The translations under genes were made by a program, and so were the position numbers. The notes beneath the pieces were generated by a model. The model saw nothing but the letters and a program-made list of their open reading frames with translations. It was not told the origin of the DNA and ran no database searches. Positions 1 to 6,006 of a DNA stretch of 7,744 nucleotides are shown here, piece by piece. The DNA is from Bacteroidaceae bacterium (GTDB lineage: Bacteria > Bacteroidota > Bacteroidia > Bacteroidales > Bacteroidaceae), in assembly GCA_021443405.1 (NCBI GenBank), contig JABUUA010000064.1, forward strand, positions 1,335-9,078, read 5' to 3'. Position 1 is the first letter of the stretch. Every line of letters starts with the position of its first letter.

Positions 1-3
1 ATT

Positions 4-37
4 TTTTCTAAGAAAAAGTGGCGATTTTCTTAGAAAA
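4..37. repeat. Pair of TTTTCT-N-AGAAAA palindromes, AT-rich inverted repeat
   Basis: Two 13-base palindromes of the form TTTTCT-N-AGAAAA lie at 4-16 and 25-37, with centres at 10 and 31, exactly 21 bp apart. Because the centre base is A in one and T in the other, the whole also reads as a 15-bp perfect inverted repeat (2-16 with 25-39) around an 8-base loop. Two symmetric sites two helical turns apart suit a pair of dimer-binding sites. An AT-rich hairpin is the alternative. The sequence is seen directly; the role is inferred, and the neighbouring gene on the left is outside the window. Confidence 0.5.
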
Positions 38-65
38 AAATTTATTTTTTGCGGGTGACTCGATA

Positions 66-180
66 GACCCGTCTGCAGAGGTGATTTCAGACATGCGGTC
101 GTGTGGACTCACACGTCCTTATGTTTCGGTCCAGACGTCCTTATGTGTGAGCCCACACATAAGCATGTCTGAAACGGGTC
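66..180. repeat. Nested-palindrome intergenic element after dacB
   Basis: This roughly 115-bp stretch starts four bases past the dacB stop and is unusually rich in self-complementarity. The outer arms are GACCCGT (66-72) with ACGGGTC (174-180), followed inward by a 12-bp perfect pair, TTTCAGACATGC (85-96) with GCATGTCTGAAA (163-174). Inside are two hairpins, CGTGTG/CACACG (100-105 with 110-115, loop GACT) and CTTATGTGTG/CACACATAAG (140-149 with 154-163, 4-base loop). A 12-bp direct repeat, ACGTCCTTATGT, occurs at 113-124 and 135-146. It could be a 3'-UTR structure of dacB, a dispersed palindromic repeat or a structured RNA. No T-tract directly follows, so it is not a plain intrinsic terminator. 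Confidence 0.6.
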
Positions 181-184
181 GAAA

Positions 185-1522
185 TTACAACTCGCAAAGG
201 GCCCGGCAGACCTTGTCCTGGAAGGTGCGGCCGGCACTGCTCGAACCTACGCCCACGTTGATGATGCTGAACGCAAGTGTGTGTCCGTTCGGCGCGGTGG
301 CATAGCCCGAAAGACTGCTCACGCCCTCCACCGTGCCCGTCTTTGCGTGCACATTGTCCTTGGCGGGAGTGCCCGACATTCGGCGGCTCAGCGTTCCGTC
401 GTCGCCGGCAATGGGCAATGCCCAGTAGATGTGCTGGCGCACGGCCTCGTTGTTCCAGGCGAAGTTGAGCAGACGAACGAGGAGTTCCGGCGAGACGTAG
501 TTGTAGAGGGAAAGCCCGCTTCCGTCGGCAATCTGGTAGTTATTTGGGTTGAGTCCTAAGCCCCTTATGAGCGATTCGATGTGTTGAACAGCCTGCTTTC
601 TCCCGGCGTTCTTCTTGCCTCCGAAGGCCGCAATCTGATAGAAGAGCGATTCTGCATAGATGTTGTCCGAGTTCTTGAGCACGCGCTGAAGCACTTGATC
701 GATGCTGTGCGTCACCGTGACCAGCACCCGACTATTGGACGGCGCCTGTCCCGCGTAGGCACAATGCGTGGAAAGCCTCACGCCGGCCGAGGCGAGAGCT
801 TCAAGGAAATGGTCGGCGAAGCGGTCTTTTCCGTCCACAGTGAGCGCCGAGAGTGGACCGTAATCATCGTCCCAGCACCATCCCCAGCCGTAAGGTTTGT
901 CGTCCTTCATCGAGACGTCGGTGAACAAACTTCCGGCGATGCTGTCGATGCCCACCTCACGAAGGGCGCGCGCCATGCGGGAGACCTCGCCCTGGGCAAG
1001 CATAGGATCCATGCCACCCACCACATAGACATTGCCCACCAATACGCTGTCGCTCACCTCGCCCTCCAGTCGCAGTTCGGTGGTGAACTCGTACTTTCCG
1101 CCCAAGAGATGCACGGCGGTGATGGCCGTGACCAGTTTCTGACAGCTGGCCGGGCGCAGCCGCTGGCGGTGGCCATAGGTGAAGAGGTCGCGCTGGTCGG
1201 TAATGTCATAGACGTAGAGCCCGAGCTGTGTGGTGCTGAGCAAGGGCGTGTGGCAGAGCGAGTCGAGGAAATGATAGAGCGGCGTGCTGTTGTCGATGGC
1301 GTCGGGTGCGGTCTTTCCCGCCTTGATGTCGCCCATCACCTGCAGCACCGAGTCGGCCTTTATGCGCTCGAGCAAGAGCAAATGCTCCAGCGAGTCGAGT
1401 TTCGCCACCATGGTCGGCACGGCGTCGGGTAGGGCGTTGGCTTTCTTCTTGCGCTTGCTGTCGGCATGTGTGGGAGCAGTCAGCAAGAGGCTGAAAAGCA
1501 GAAATATAGTGAATTTCTTCAT
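185..1522 (-). CDS. dacB: D-alanyl-D-alanine carboxypeptidase/endopeptidase, PBP4 (DacB) family
   Basis: A penicillin-binding protein of class C (peptidase family S13) that trims the terminal D-Ala from peptidoglycan stem peptides and may cut peptide cross-links in the periplasm. A signal peptide spans residues 1 to about 20 (MKKF, hydrophobic run, cleavage near THA-D). All three active-site motifs are present in order: SxxK as SCQK at 126-129 with nucleophile S126, SxN as SDN at 285-287, and KTGT at 394-397. The GWGWCWDDDYGPLSA stretch near 212-226 resembles the PBP4 region around the YGWPWND motif. About 160 residues separate the first two motifs, fewer than in E. coli PBP4, so the inserted domains are shorter. 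A charged helical stretch of about 45 residues (30-75) precedes the catalytic domain. The gene stands alone and is divergent from nadB. The family call is firm; the exact in vivo activity is inferred. Confidence 0.93.
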   Translation of the reverse strand: MKKFTIFLLFSLLLTAPTHADSKRKKKANALPDAVPTMVAKLDSLEHLLLLERIKADSVLQVMGDIKAGKTAPDAIDNSTPLYHFLDSLCHTPLLSTTQLGLYVYDITDQRDLFTYGHRQRLRPASCQKLVTAITAVHLLGGKYEFTTELRLEGEVSDSVLVGNVYVVGGMDPMLAQGEVSRMARALREVGIDSIAGSLFTDVSMKDDKPYGWGWCWDDDYGPLSALTVDGKDRFADHFLEALASAGVRLSTHCAYAGQAPSNSRVLVTVTHSIDQVLQRVLKNSDNIYAESLFYQIAAFGGKKNAGRKQAVQHIESLIRGLGLNPNNYQIADGSGLSLYNYVSPELLVRLLNFAWNNEAVRQHIYWALPIAGDDGTLSRRMSGTPAKDNVHAKTGTVEGVSSLSGYATAPNGHTLAFSIINVGVGSSSAGRTFQDKVCRALCEL

Positions 1523-1544
1523 CGTGTCTTGTCGAATTTGAGTC

Positions 1545-1576
1545 CAAAGTTACTACTCTGAAGCCGAAAAAGCAAA
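1545..1576 (-). promoter_or_regulatory. dacB promoter, Bacteroidetes type
   Basis: Read on the minus strand, TTTG (1573-1576) is followed after a 20-base spacer by TAACTTTG (1545-1552), matching the Bacteroidetes -33 TTTG and -7 TAnnTTTG elements. The -7 element ends 22 bases before the dacB ATG, so the 5' leader would be short, about 15-18 bases. Confidence 0.8.
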
Positions 1577-1656
1577 CTTTCTTGCCGATTTCCGAGCGTG
1601 ATTGTCGCCGAACATGGGCACAGTCGGCGCGGAATGTTAGGAAAAATGGAAATATA

Positions 1657-1688
1657 TTTGCTTTTTCGCTTGAATCGGCGTAACTTTG
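1657..1688 (+). promoter_or_regulatory. nadB promoter, Bacteroidetes type
   Basis: TTTG (1657-1660), a 20-base spacer and TAACTTTG (1681-1688) match the Bacteroidetes -33/-7 consensus exactly. The -7 element ends 28 bases before the nadB ATG. The sequence closely resembles the divergent dacB promoter, sharing the 12-mer TTTGCTTTTTCG at the upstream end. No clear operator palindrome for a NAD-responsive repressor was found here. Confidence 0.83.
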
Positions 1689-1716
1689 AACGTAAAATAA
1701 TAACTAATAAATAAAG

Positions 1717-3306
1717 ATGATACGCAAATTTGATTTCTTGATCATAGGCGGTGGCGTGGCCGGAATGAGCTACGCCCTGAAAGTGTCGCGTGCGGGCAAG
1801 GGCAAGATAGCGCTGGTGTGCAAGACCACGCTCGACGAGGCCAACACGGCCAAAGCCCAGGGCGGCATAGCCTCAGTGACCAATCTGAAGGTGGACAACT
1901 TCGAGAAACACATCGAGGACACTATGATTGCCGGCGACTTCATCTCCGACCCCAAGGCCGTGGAGCAAGTGGTGAAGAACGGTCCGAAAGGCATTGCCGA
2001 CCTCGTGCAGTGGGGAGTCAACTTCGACAAGAACGAGGCGGGTGAGTTCGACCTTCACCGCGAGGGAGGTCATTCGGAGTTTCGCATCCTGCATCACGCC
2101 GACGACACGGGCTTCGAAATTCAGCGCGGCTTGATGGCCGCGGTGCGTCGCGACCCCAACATCACCATATTGGAGAACCACTATGCCGTGGAAATCATCA
2201 CCCAGCACCACTTAGGCGTGCAGGTGACCCGCCGCACACCCGACATCGAATGTTACGGCGCCTACATCCTCGACCCCGATACGAAGAAGGTGGACACCTT
2301 CCTGTCGCGCGTCACGCTTATGGCCACCGGAGGCACGGGAGCTGTATATGCCACCACCTCAAATCCTAACATCGCCACCGGCGACGGCATAGCCATGGTC
2401 TATCGCGCCAAGGGAACCGTGCAGGATATGGAGTTCGTCCAGTTCCATCCCACCGTACTCTACAACCCCAAGGAAACGCATCCCGCCTACCTCATCACCG
2501 AAGCCATGCGCGGCTACGGCGGCATCCTTCGCCTGCCCAATGGCGAGGAATTCATGCAGAAATACGATAAACGCCTGTCGCTCGCCCCGCGCGACATCGT
2601 GGCGAGAGCCATCGACCGCGAGATGAAGATACACGGCATCAACCACGTTTGTCTCGACGTCACGCACAAGGACCCCGAGGAAACCAAGCATCACTTCCCT
2701 AACATCTACGCCAAGTGTCTGAGCATCGGCATCGACATCACCAAGCAATACATCCCCGTCTGCCCCAGCGCCCACTACATGTGCGGCGGCATCAAGGTCG
2801 ATTTGAACGCACAGTCCACCATCCACCGCCTTTACGCCGTGGGCGAATGTTCGTGCACGGGCCTCCACGGCGGCAATCGTCTGGCCTCGAACTCGCTCAT
2901 CGAAGCCGTGGTTTATGCCGACGCCGCTGCCCGTCACAGCCTTGCGCACATCGACGAATATACGTTCAACACCTCCGTGCCGGAGTGGAACGACGAGGGA
3001 ACCATGAGCAACGAGGAGAAGATTCTTATACAGCAAGATATGCTCGAGGTAGGACAAATCATGTCGAACTACGTGGGAATCGTTCGCTCAGACCTGCGTC
3101 TCCATCGCGCTTGGACCCGTCTCGACCTGCTCTACGAAGAGACGGAGGAACTCTTCAAACGGGTGAAACCGACGAAGGACATCTGTGAACTGCGCAACAT
3201 GATTAACGTAGGTTACCTCATTACCCGGCAGGCCATCGAGCGGAAGGAAAGTCGCGGGCTCCACTACACCGTGGACTATCCGAAGCACGCTCTGGACCAC
3301 GCGTGA
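1717..3306 (+). CDS. nadB: L-aspartate oxidase
   Basis: A cytosolic FAD enzyme that oxidises L-aspartate to iminoaspartate, using fumarate or oxygen as acceptor. It is the first step of de novo NAD synthesis, with the product passed to quinolinate synthase NadA. The FAD-binding Rossmann motif GGGVAG is at residues 11-16 and the family signature TAKAQGGIA at 44-52. Residues matching the catalytic set of the fumarate reductase/NadB family are H244 (QFHPT), R292 (APRDIVARAI) and H353 (SAHYMCGGI). The flavin-binding C-terminal signature GECSCTGLHGGNRLASNSL is at 376-394. The length of 529 is normal. The fumarate-reductase flavoprotein subunit is the main confusable homologue, but the GLHGGNRLASNSLIEAVV segment and the helical C-terminus (about 440-529) favour NadB. 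nadA and nadC are not adjacent, so the gene is probably a single-gene transcript. Confidence 0.95.
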   Translation: MIRKFDFLIIGGGVAGMSYALKVSRAGKGKIALVCKTTLDEANTAKAQGGIASVTNLKVDNFEKHIEDTMIAGDFISDPKAVEQVVKNGPKGIADLVQWGVNFDKNEAGEFDLHREGGHSEFRILHHADDTGFEIQRGLMAAVRRDPNITILENHYAVEIITQHHLGVQVTRRTPDIECYGAYILDPDTKKVDTFLSRVTLMATGGTGAVYATTSNPNIATGDGIAMVYRAKGTVQDMEFVQFHPTVLYNPKETHPAYLITEAMRGYGGILRLPNGEEFMQKYDKRLSLAPRDIVARAIDREMKIHGINHVCLDVTHKDPEETKHHFPNIYAKCLSIGIDITKQYIPVCPSAHYMCGGIKVDLNAQSTIHRLYAVGECSCTGLHGGNRLASNSLIEAVVYADAAARHSLAHIDEYTFNTSVPEWNDEGTMSNEEKILIQQDMLEVGQIMSNYVGIVRSDLRLHRAWTRLDLLYEETEELFKRVKPTKDICELRNMINVGYLITRQAIERKESRGLHYTVDYPKHALDHA

Positions 3307-3320
3307 CCTTCGACAGCCGA

Positions 3321-3374
3321 CAACCTTGCAAGCTTTTGCCTCCCTCCCGACATTTTTTTCGCTGCAACCTTGCA
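3321..3374 (+). repeat. 10-bp direct repeat CAACCTTGCA
   Basis: CAACCTTGCA occurs at 3321-3330 and again at 3365-3374, 44 bases apart, one copy before the nadB terminator stem and one in its loop. No role is evident, and it could be a chance duplication. Confidence 0.4.
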
Positions 3375-3399
3375 GATGTTAGGGGGAGGCACTTTTTTT
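3337..3399 (+). terminator. Intrinsic terminator after nadB
   Basis: TGCCTCCC (3337-3344) pairs with GGGAGGCA (3384-3391), and an inner ACAT/ATGT pair (3350-3353 with 3376-3379) extends the structure around a loop holding a small CTGCAA/TTGCAG palindrome. The right arm is followed at once by C and a run of seven T (3393-3399). It lies 30 bases past the nadB stop. The loop is longer than usual for a terminator, which lowers confidence somewhat. Confidence 0.65.
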
Positions 3400-3403
3400 A
3401 TCC

Positions 3404-3411
3404 TAACTTTG
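3404..3411 (+). promoter_or_regulatory. -7 promoter element for the YbjQ-family gene
   Basis: TAACTTTG at 3404-3411 is an exact Bacteroidetes -7 element, 49 bases before the next ATG. The expected -33 position (about 3380-3383) reads TAGG, a poor match, and lies at the right arm of the nadB terminator. The promoter is therefore likely weak or activator-assisted, if it is used. Confidence 0.6.
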
Positions 3412-3460
3412 CAATACGAAACAAAAGAAACAAGAAGTCTAACCTCTAAACAAACAGATT

Positions 3461-3787
3461 ATGATTACCACCACCACTCCCTCCATCGAGGGCAAGAAAG
3501 TAACCACCTACATGGGCATCGTCACCGGCGAAACCATTATCGGTGCCAACTTCATCAAGGACCTTACAGCCAGTCTTCACGACTTCTTCGGCGGACGGAG
3601 CACATCCTACGAGGAAACGCTCCGCGAGGCCAAGGACACGGCGCTGCGCGAAATGGAAGACAGGGCCTTGCGCATGGGCGCCAACGCCATATTGAGTGTG
3701 GACCTCGACTACGAGACCGTGGGCACCAGCGGCAGTATGCTCATGGTGACGTGTTCGGGCACCGCCGTGAAAGTGGAAGATTGTTAA
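3461..3787 (+). CDS. YbjQ/UPF0145 family protein
   Basis: A 108-residue cytosolic protein of the YbjQ (UPF0145) family, which is often labelled a putative heavy-metal-binding domain and whose cellular role is not established. The family pattern is visible throughout: the N-terminal strand with YMGIVTGETIIGANFIKDL (17-35), FFGGRSTSYEETLREAKDTAL (42-62) and RMGANAILSVDLDYETVG (71-88), then a last strand with MLMVTCSGTAVKVE. The length is that of a complete family member. There is no signal peptide or membrane segment. It follows the nadB terminator and its own -7 element, with a leader of about 45 bases, and lies 46 bases before the next plus-strand gene with no terminator between, so the two are probably co-transcribed. 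The family call is firm; the function is unknown. Confidence 0.9.
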   Translation: MITTTTPSIEGKKVTTYMGIVTGETIIGANFIKDLTASLHDFFGGRSTSYEETLREAKDTALREMEDRALRMGANAILSVDLDYETVGTSGSMLMVTCSGTAVKVEDC

Positions 3788-3833
3788 GCGCAAATCATCT
3801 AATTTACTAACCATAACTTAAAAGAAAACAACT

Positions 3834-4244
3834 ATGACAAAACAAGGTAATTTCGAGTTCACGTTCACTCACGCCATCGTGGCCATCGTATTGGGTCTGG
3901 CCGTTTTGGCCGGTTTCTTCATCGGCATCCCCATGTATAACGTGTGGCAGCAAGAGATGGCCGGCCGAGCAGAATTCGCCAAGGCCGAGCAGAACCGCCG
4001 TATCATGATTGAGGAAGCCAAGGCAGCGCTGGAAGCAGAAAAGCTCAACGCACAGGCCGAGATAGAGCGTGCCAAGGGTGCCGCCGAGGCCATCCGCATC
4101 GAGAACGGCAGTCTCACCCCCACCTATATCCAGTACTTGTGGGTGCGCCAACAGAAGGACTTCACCGGAAAGGTTATATACATTCCCACCGAGACCGGCT
4201 TGCCCGTGCTCGAGGCTGGCAGAAGTGTGCAGACCAATCCCTAA
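3834..4244 (+). CDS. Membrane-anchored coiled-coil protein resembling an SPFH/prohibitin tail
   Basis: A 136-residue protein of unknown function. A short polar N-terminus is followed by one hydrophobic segment (about 13-35) and then a charged Ala/Glu/Lys-rich helix (about 38-90) with heptad character. The C-terminal part, AEAIRI then LTPTYIQYLWVRQQKDFTGKVIYIPTETGLPVLEAGR, resembles the end of SPFH (stomatin/prohibitin/flotillin) proteins, where an AEA(I/L)R helix is followed by a short segment with a Val-Ile-Tyr-Ile-Pro-like strand. The SPFH domain itself is missing, so this may be a stand-alone tail or a degenerate relative. It may be an inner-membrane oligomer with its helix in the cytoplasm or periplasm; topology is not decidable here. 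It lies 46 bases behind the YbjQ-family gene. The gene is real; the homology is a visual inference. Confidence 0.75.
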   Translation: MTKQGNFEFTFTHAIVAIVLGLAVLAGFFIGIPMYNVWQQEMAGRAEFAKAEQNRRIMIEEAKAALEAEKLNAQAEIERAKGAAEAIRIENGSLTPTYIQYLWVRQQKDFTGKVIYIPTETGLPVLEAGRSVQTNP

Positions 4245-4255
4245 ACGTCGCGGCC

Positions 4256-4309
4256 ATGATAATCGCTTGTATCAGCGTCATGAGCCTTGTGGCTGTGATG
4301 TTATATTAG
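4256..4309 (+). CDS. Possible 17-residue hydrophobic peptide
   Basis: Eleven bases after the stop of the coiled-coil protein gene, in a different frame, a small ORF encodes MIIACISVMSLVAVMLY. It is almost wholly hydrophobic with no charged residue and long enough for most of a membrane crossing. It would be translated from the same transcript and sits before the shared terminator. There is no visible ribosome-binding site, but this phylum often lacks one. An ORF this short can arise by chance, so this is only a candidate. Confidence 0.25.
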   Translation: MIIACISVMSLVAVMLY

Positions 4310-4333
4310 GACGAAGAACCCCGAACACTTAGA

Positions 4334-4366
4334 AAATAAGCTGGCCCCGAAAGGGTCAGCTTATTT
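4334..4366. terminator. Bidirectional terminator between convergent genes
   Basis: AAATAAGCTG (4334-4343) pairs perfectly with CAGCTTATTT (4357-4366), extended inward by a G-T pair and three C-G pairs around a CGAAA loop. That makes about 14 pairs, with A-rich and T-rich flanks on each side. It ends the plus-strand YbjQ/coiled-coil transcript and the minus-strand DUF4294 transcript, whose stop is about 30 bases away. Confidence 0.9.
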
Positions 4367-4396
4367 AGTTATCTTTATAGAATTATTTGGCTATCC

Positions 4397-5047
4397 TTAT
4401 AAAAGTCCCGCTTCCACCTGTCGCACCACGCGCTCCGTCAGGCGGTCGTCGCCCTCGGGGTCGTATTCCTTCTTCAGGCTGGCGCGGAACGTCCACGCAA
4501 ACACTTGGTAGAAAGCGGCGCGGGTAGGGCCGAGGAAAGCCTTCACCACCTCGTAGCTCGACTGGCTGCACTGGCGGTCCACCAACTTAATCATCAGTTT
4601 TCCCTGCGAATACGTCAGCTTCTTCATCTCCGGTTTATAGCGCTCCATCAACTCTTTTTCTATAGATTTGATGTGCGCTTCCTTCGACTTCTTGTCGGGA
4701 AGTTTCTCCAGCACGACGTAGGTCTCCTGAATAATGCGGTTGACCTGCTGGGCGAGCGGTAGCACACGCTTCACGTTGTTCACCAATCTGTTGTATTGTT
4801 GCAGCTGTTTCTTGCTTTTGAACACAAGGGGTTTATACACAGGCATCTCGGGCATTATCACGGTCCATATCTCCTCGCCATCGTATATATACCGGCGGCC
4901 CGCCCAGTACCACGTCTGGTTTCGAGCCGACATCAGCGGCTCTTCGCCCGTAGGAACGTAGTCCTCGTCGTAGAGGAAATCGTCTTGCGCCGCGGCTGTC
5001 AGGCCCGAGGCAAGCGCTGCCATGAGAAGTAGCTGCCTTAGTTTCAT
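4397..5047 (-). CDS. DUF4294 family secreted protein
   Basis: A 216-residue exported protein of the DUF4294 family, found in Bacteroidetes and without an assigned function. A signal peptide spans about 1-20 (MKLRQLLLMAALASGLTAAA, cleavage before Q21). The mature part begins acidic (QDDFLYDEDY). Conserved family stretches are YIYDGEEIWTVIMPEMPVYKP (53-73), the helix FKSKKQLQQYNRLVNNVKRVLPLAQ (76-100), and LTYSQGKLMIKLVDRQCSQSSYEVVKAFLG (144-173), followed by a helical end with LKKEYDPEGDD. The mature protein looks mostly helical. A start at Met9 would lose the basic n-region of the signal peptide, so the first Met is preferred, even though it leaves a very short leader after the promoter. The gene is divergent from a DUF3108 gene. 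The family is recognised from its motifs; the role is unknown. Confidence 0.87.
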   Translation of the reverse strand: MKLRQLLLMAALASGLTAAAQDDFLYDEDYVPTGEEPLMSARNQTWYWAGRRYIYDGEEIWTVIMPEMPVYKPLVFKSKKQLQQYNRLVNNVKRVLPLAQQVNRIIQETYVVLEKLPDKKSKEAHIKSIEKELMERYKPEMKKLTYSQGKLMIKLVDRQCSQSSYEVVKAFLGPTRAAFYQVFAWTFRASLKKEYDPEGDDRLTERVVRQVEAGLL

Positions 5048-5055
5048 TGCGAGGA

Positions 5056-5088
5056 CAAAGTTAGTAAGAATTGTGATAAGGTGGCAAA
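5056..5088 (-). promoter_or_regulatory. DUF4294 gene promoter, nearly leaderless
   Basis: On the minus strand TTTG (5085-5088), a 21-base spacer and TAACTTTG (5056-5063) match the Bacteroidetes consensus. The -7 element ends only 8 bases before the ATG at 5047, so transcription would start within a few bases of the start codon. Confidence 0.75.
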
Positions 5089-5114
5089 TTCTTTCACATA
5101 TTATAAGAAAATTG

Positions 5115-5147
5115 TTTCTTTCATCGGCGCAGAAATCAGTAACTTTG
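5115..5147 (+). promoter_or_regulatory. DUF3108 gene promoter
   Basis: An exact TAACTTTG -7 element (5140-5147) lies 34 bases before the ATG. The -33 position carries TTTC (5115-5118) with a 21-base spacer, one base off the TTTG consensus. It is divergent from the DUF4294 promoter, with about 25 bases between the two upstream ends. Confidence 0.72.
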
Positions 5148-5181
5148 CAGTGGTTAACACATCAACATAAGGAAAAACGAC

Positions 5182-6000
5182 ATGAAACGACTCGTAAACT
5201 GCCTCCTGCTCTCGCTGGTCTGCCTCACGCTCAGCGCCCAGAAGCCTGCCACAAATACGGCTTTCCAGAGCGGGGAGCGCCTTGAATACAAGCTCTTCTT
5301 CAACTGGAAGTTCGTCTGGCTCAACGCCGGCACGGCCACCATGCACACGGTCGGCACCACTTACAAAGGGCAGCCGGCCTTCAAGAGTTCGCTGGTCACC
5401 TCCACGAGCAAGCGTCTTGACAAGTTTTTCTGTATGCGCGACACGCTCAGCAGTATCGTCACCCAGCAACTCGTCCCCTTATATTACCGCAAGGGCGCCA
5501 ACGAGGGTGGGAAGTATCGACTCAACGAAGCGACCTACTCCTATAGGAACTCGCGCACGAACGTACATTTGCTCTATCAGAATCCCAACGGCGAGCGCTC
5601 GGAGTTCGACTACGAAAAGGCGGAGCCTGTCTATGACATGTTCTCCATGATGCTGCGTGCCCGCTCCTTCAAGGGCAGTGACTTCAAGGTGGGCGACCGC
5701 ATAAAGTTCCTGATGGCCGACCACAGAGACGTGGACGAGCAGACAATTATCTACCGCGGCATCAAGAACTTTACCACCGAGGATGAGGCCAAAATCACCT
5801 ACAGATGCATGGTGTTCTCGTTTGTGGAGCCCGACAAGAAGGGCAAGGAAAAGGAAATCATCACCTTTTACATTACGGACGACGACAATCACATGCCCGT
5901 GCGTCTCGACATGTTTCTGCGCTTCGGCGTCGCCAAGGCCTATCTCAAGACGGCGACCGGCCTGAGGAATCCGCAGACAAGTATAGTGAAGGCCAAGTAA
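5182..6000 (+). CDS. DUF3108 family secreted protein
   Basis: A 272-residue exported protein of the DUF3108 family, likely periplasmic, with no established biochemical role. A signal peptide spans about 1-19 (MKRLVNCLLLSLVCLTLSA, cleavage before Q20). The family start pattern is clear in FQSGERLEYKLFFNWKFVWLNAGTATMHT (28-56). Then come alternating strand-like segments, including FFCMRDTLSSIV (82-93), the YDMFSMMLRARSFKGSDFKVGDRIKFLM segment (151-178) and the final FYITDDDNHMPVRLDMFLRFGVAKAYLKTATGLRNP (229-264). These fit the mostly beta fold expected for the family. Cys7 and Cys14 lie in the signal peptide but not in a lipobox, so it is not an obvious lipoprotein. It stands alone, with its own promoter, divergent from the DUF4294 gene. 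A role in the envelope is inferred from export only. Confidence 0.87.
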   Translation: MKRLVNCLLLSLVCLTLSAQKPATNTAFQSGERLEYKLFFNWKFVWLNAGTATMHTVGTTYKGQPAFKSSLVTSTSKRLDKFFCMRDTLSSIVTQQLVPLYYRKGANEGGKYRLNEATYSYRNSRTNVHLLYQNPNGERSEFDYEKAEPVYDMFSMMLRARSFKGSDFKVGDRIKFLMADHRDVDEQTIIYRGIKNFTTEDEAKITYRCMVFSFVEPDKKGKEKEIITFYITDDDNHMPVRLDMFLRFGVAKAYLKTATGLRNPQTSIVKAK

Positions 6001-6006
6001 TCTTTT

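Noticed and set aside
1..184. The repeats as a CRISPR array
   Set aside because: There are only two copies of a 12-bp repeat 22 bases apart, with no regular spacers and no cas genes.
581..1432. A 283-codon open frame on the plus strand opposite dacB
   Set aside because: It is fully antisense to a gene with intact catalytic motifs. Its product is rich in His, Arg, Val and Glu without recognisable domains, as expected from the mirror of a GC-rich gene.
2359..3057. A 232-codon minus-strand frame inside nadB
   Set aside because: It lies wholly within nadB, whose product has all family motifs, and the predicted product is a low-complexity mirror of GC-biased codons.
1717..3306. nadB as a fumarate reductase or succinate dehydrogenase flavoprotein
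   Set aside because: The catalytic residues are shared, but the GLHGGNRLASNSL signature, the 529-residue length and the absence of adjacent iron-sulfur or membrane subunit genes fit NadB better.
3370..3810. A 146-codon plus-strand frame over the YbjQ-family gene
   Set aside because: It starts in the nadB terminator and covers the true gene in another frame; its product is His/Arg-rich with no family features.
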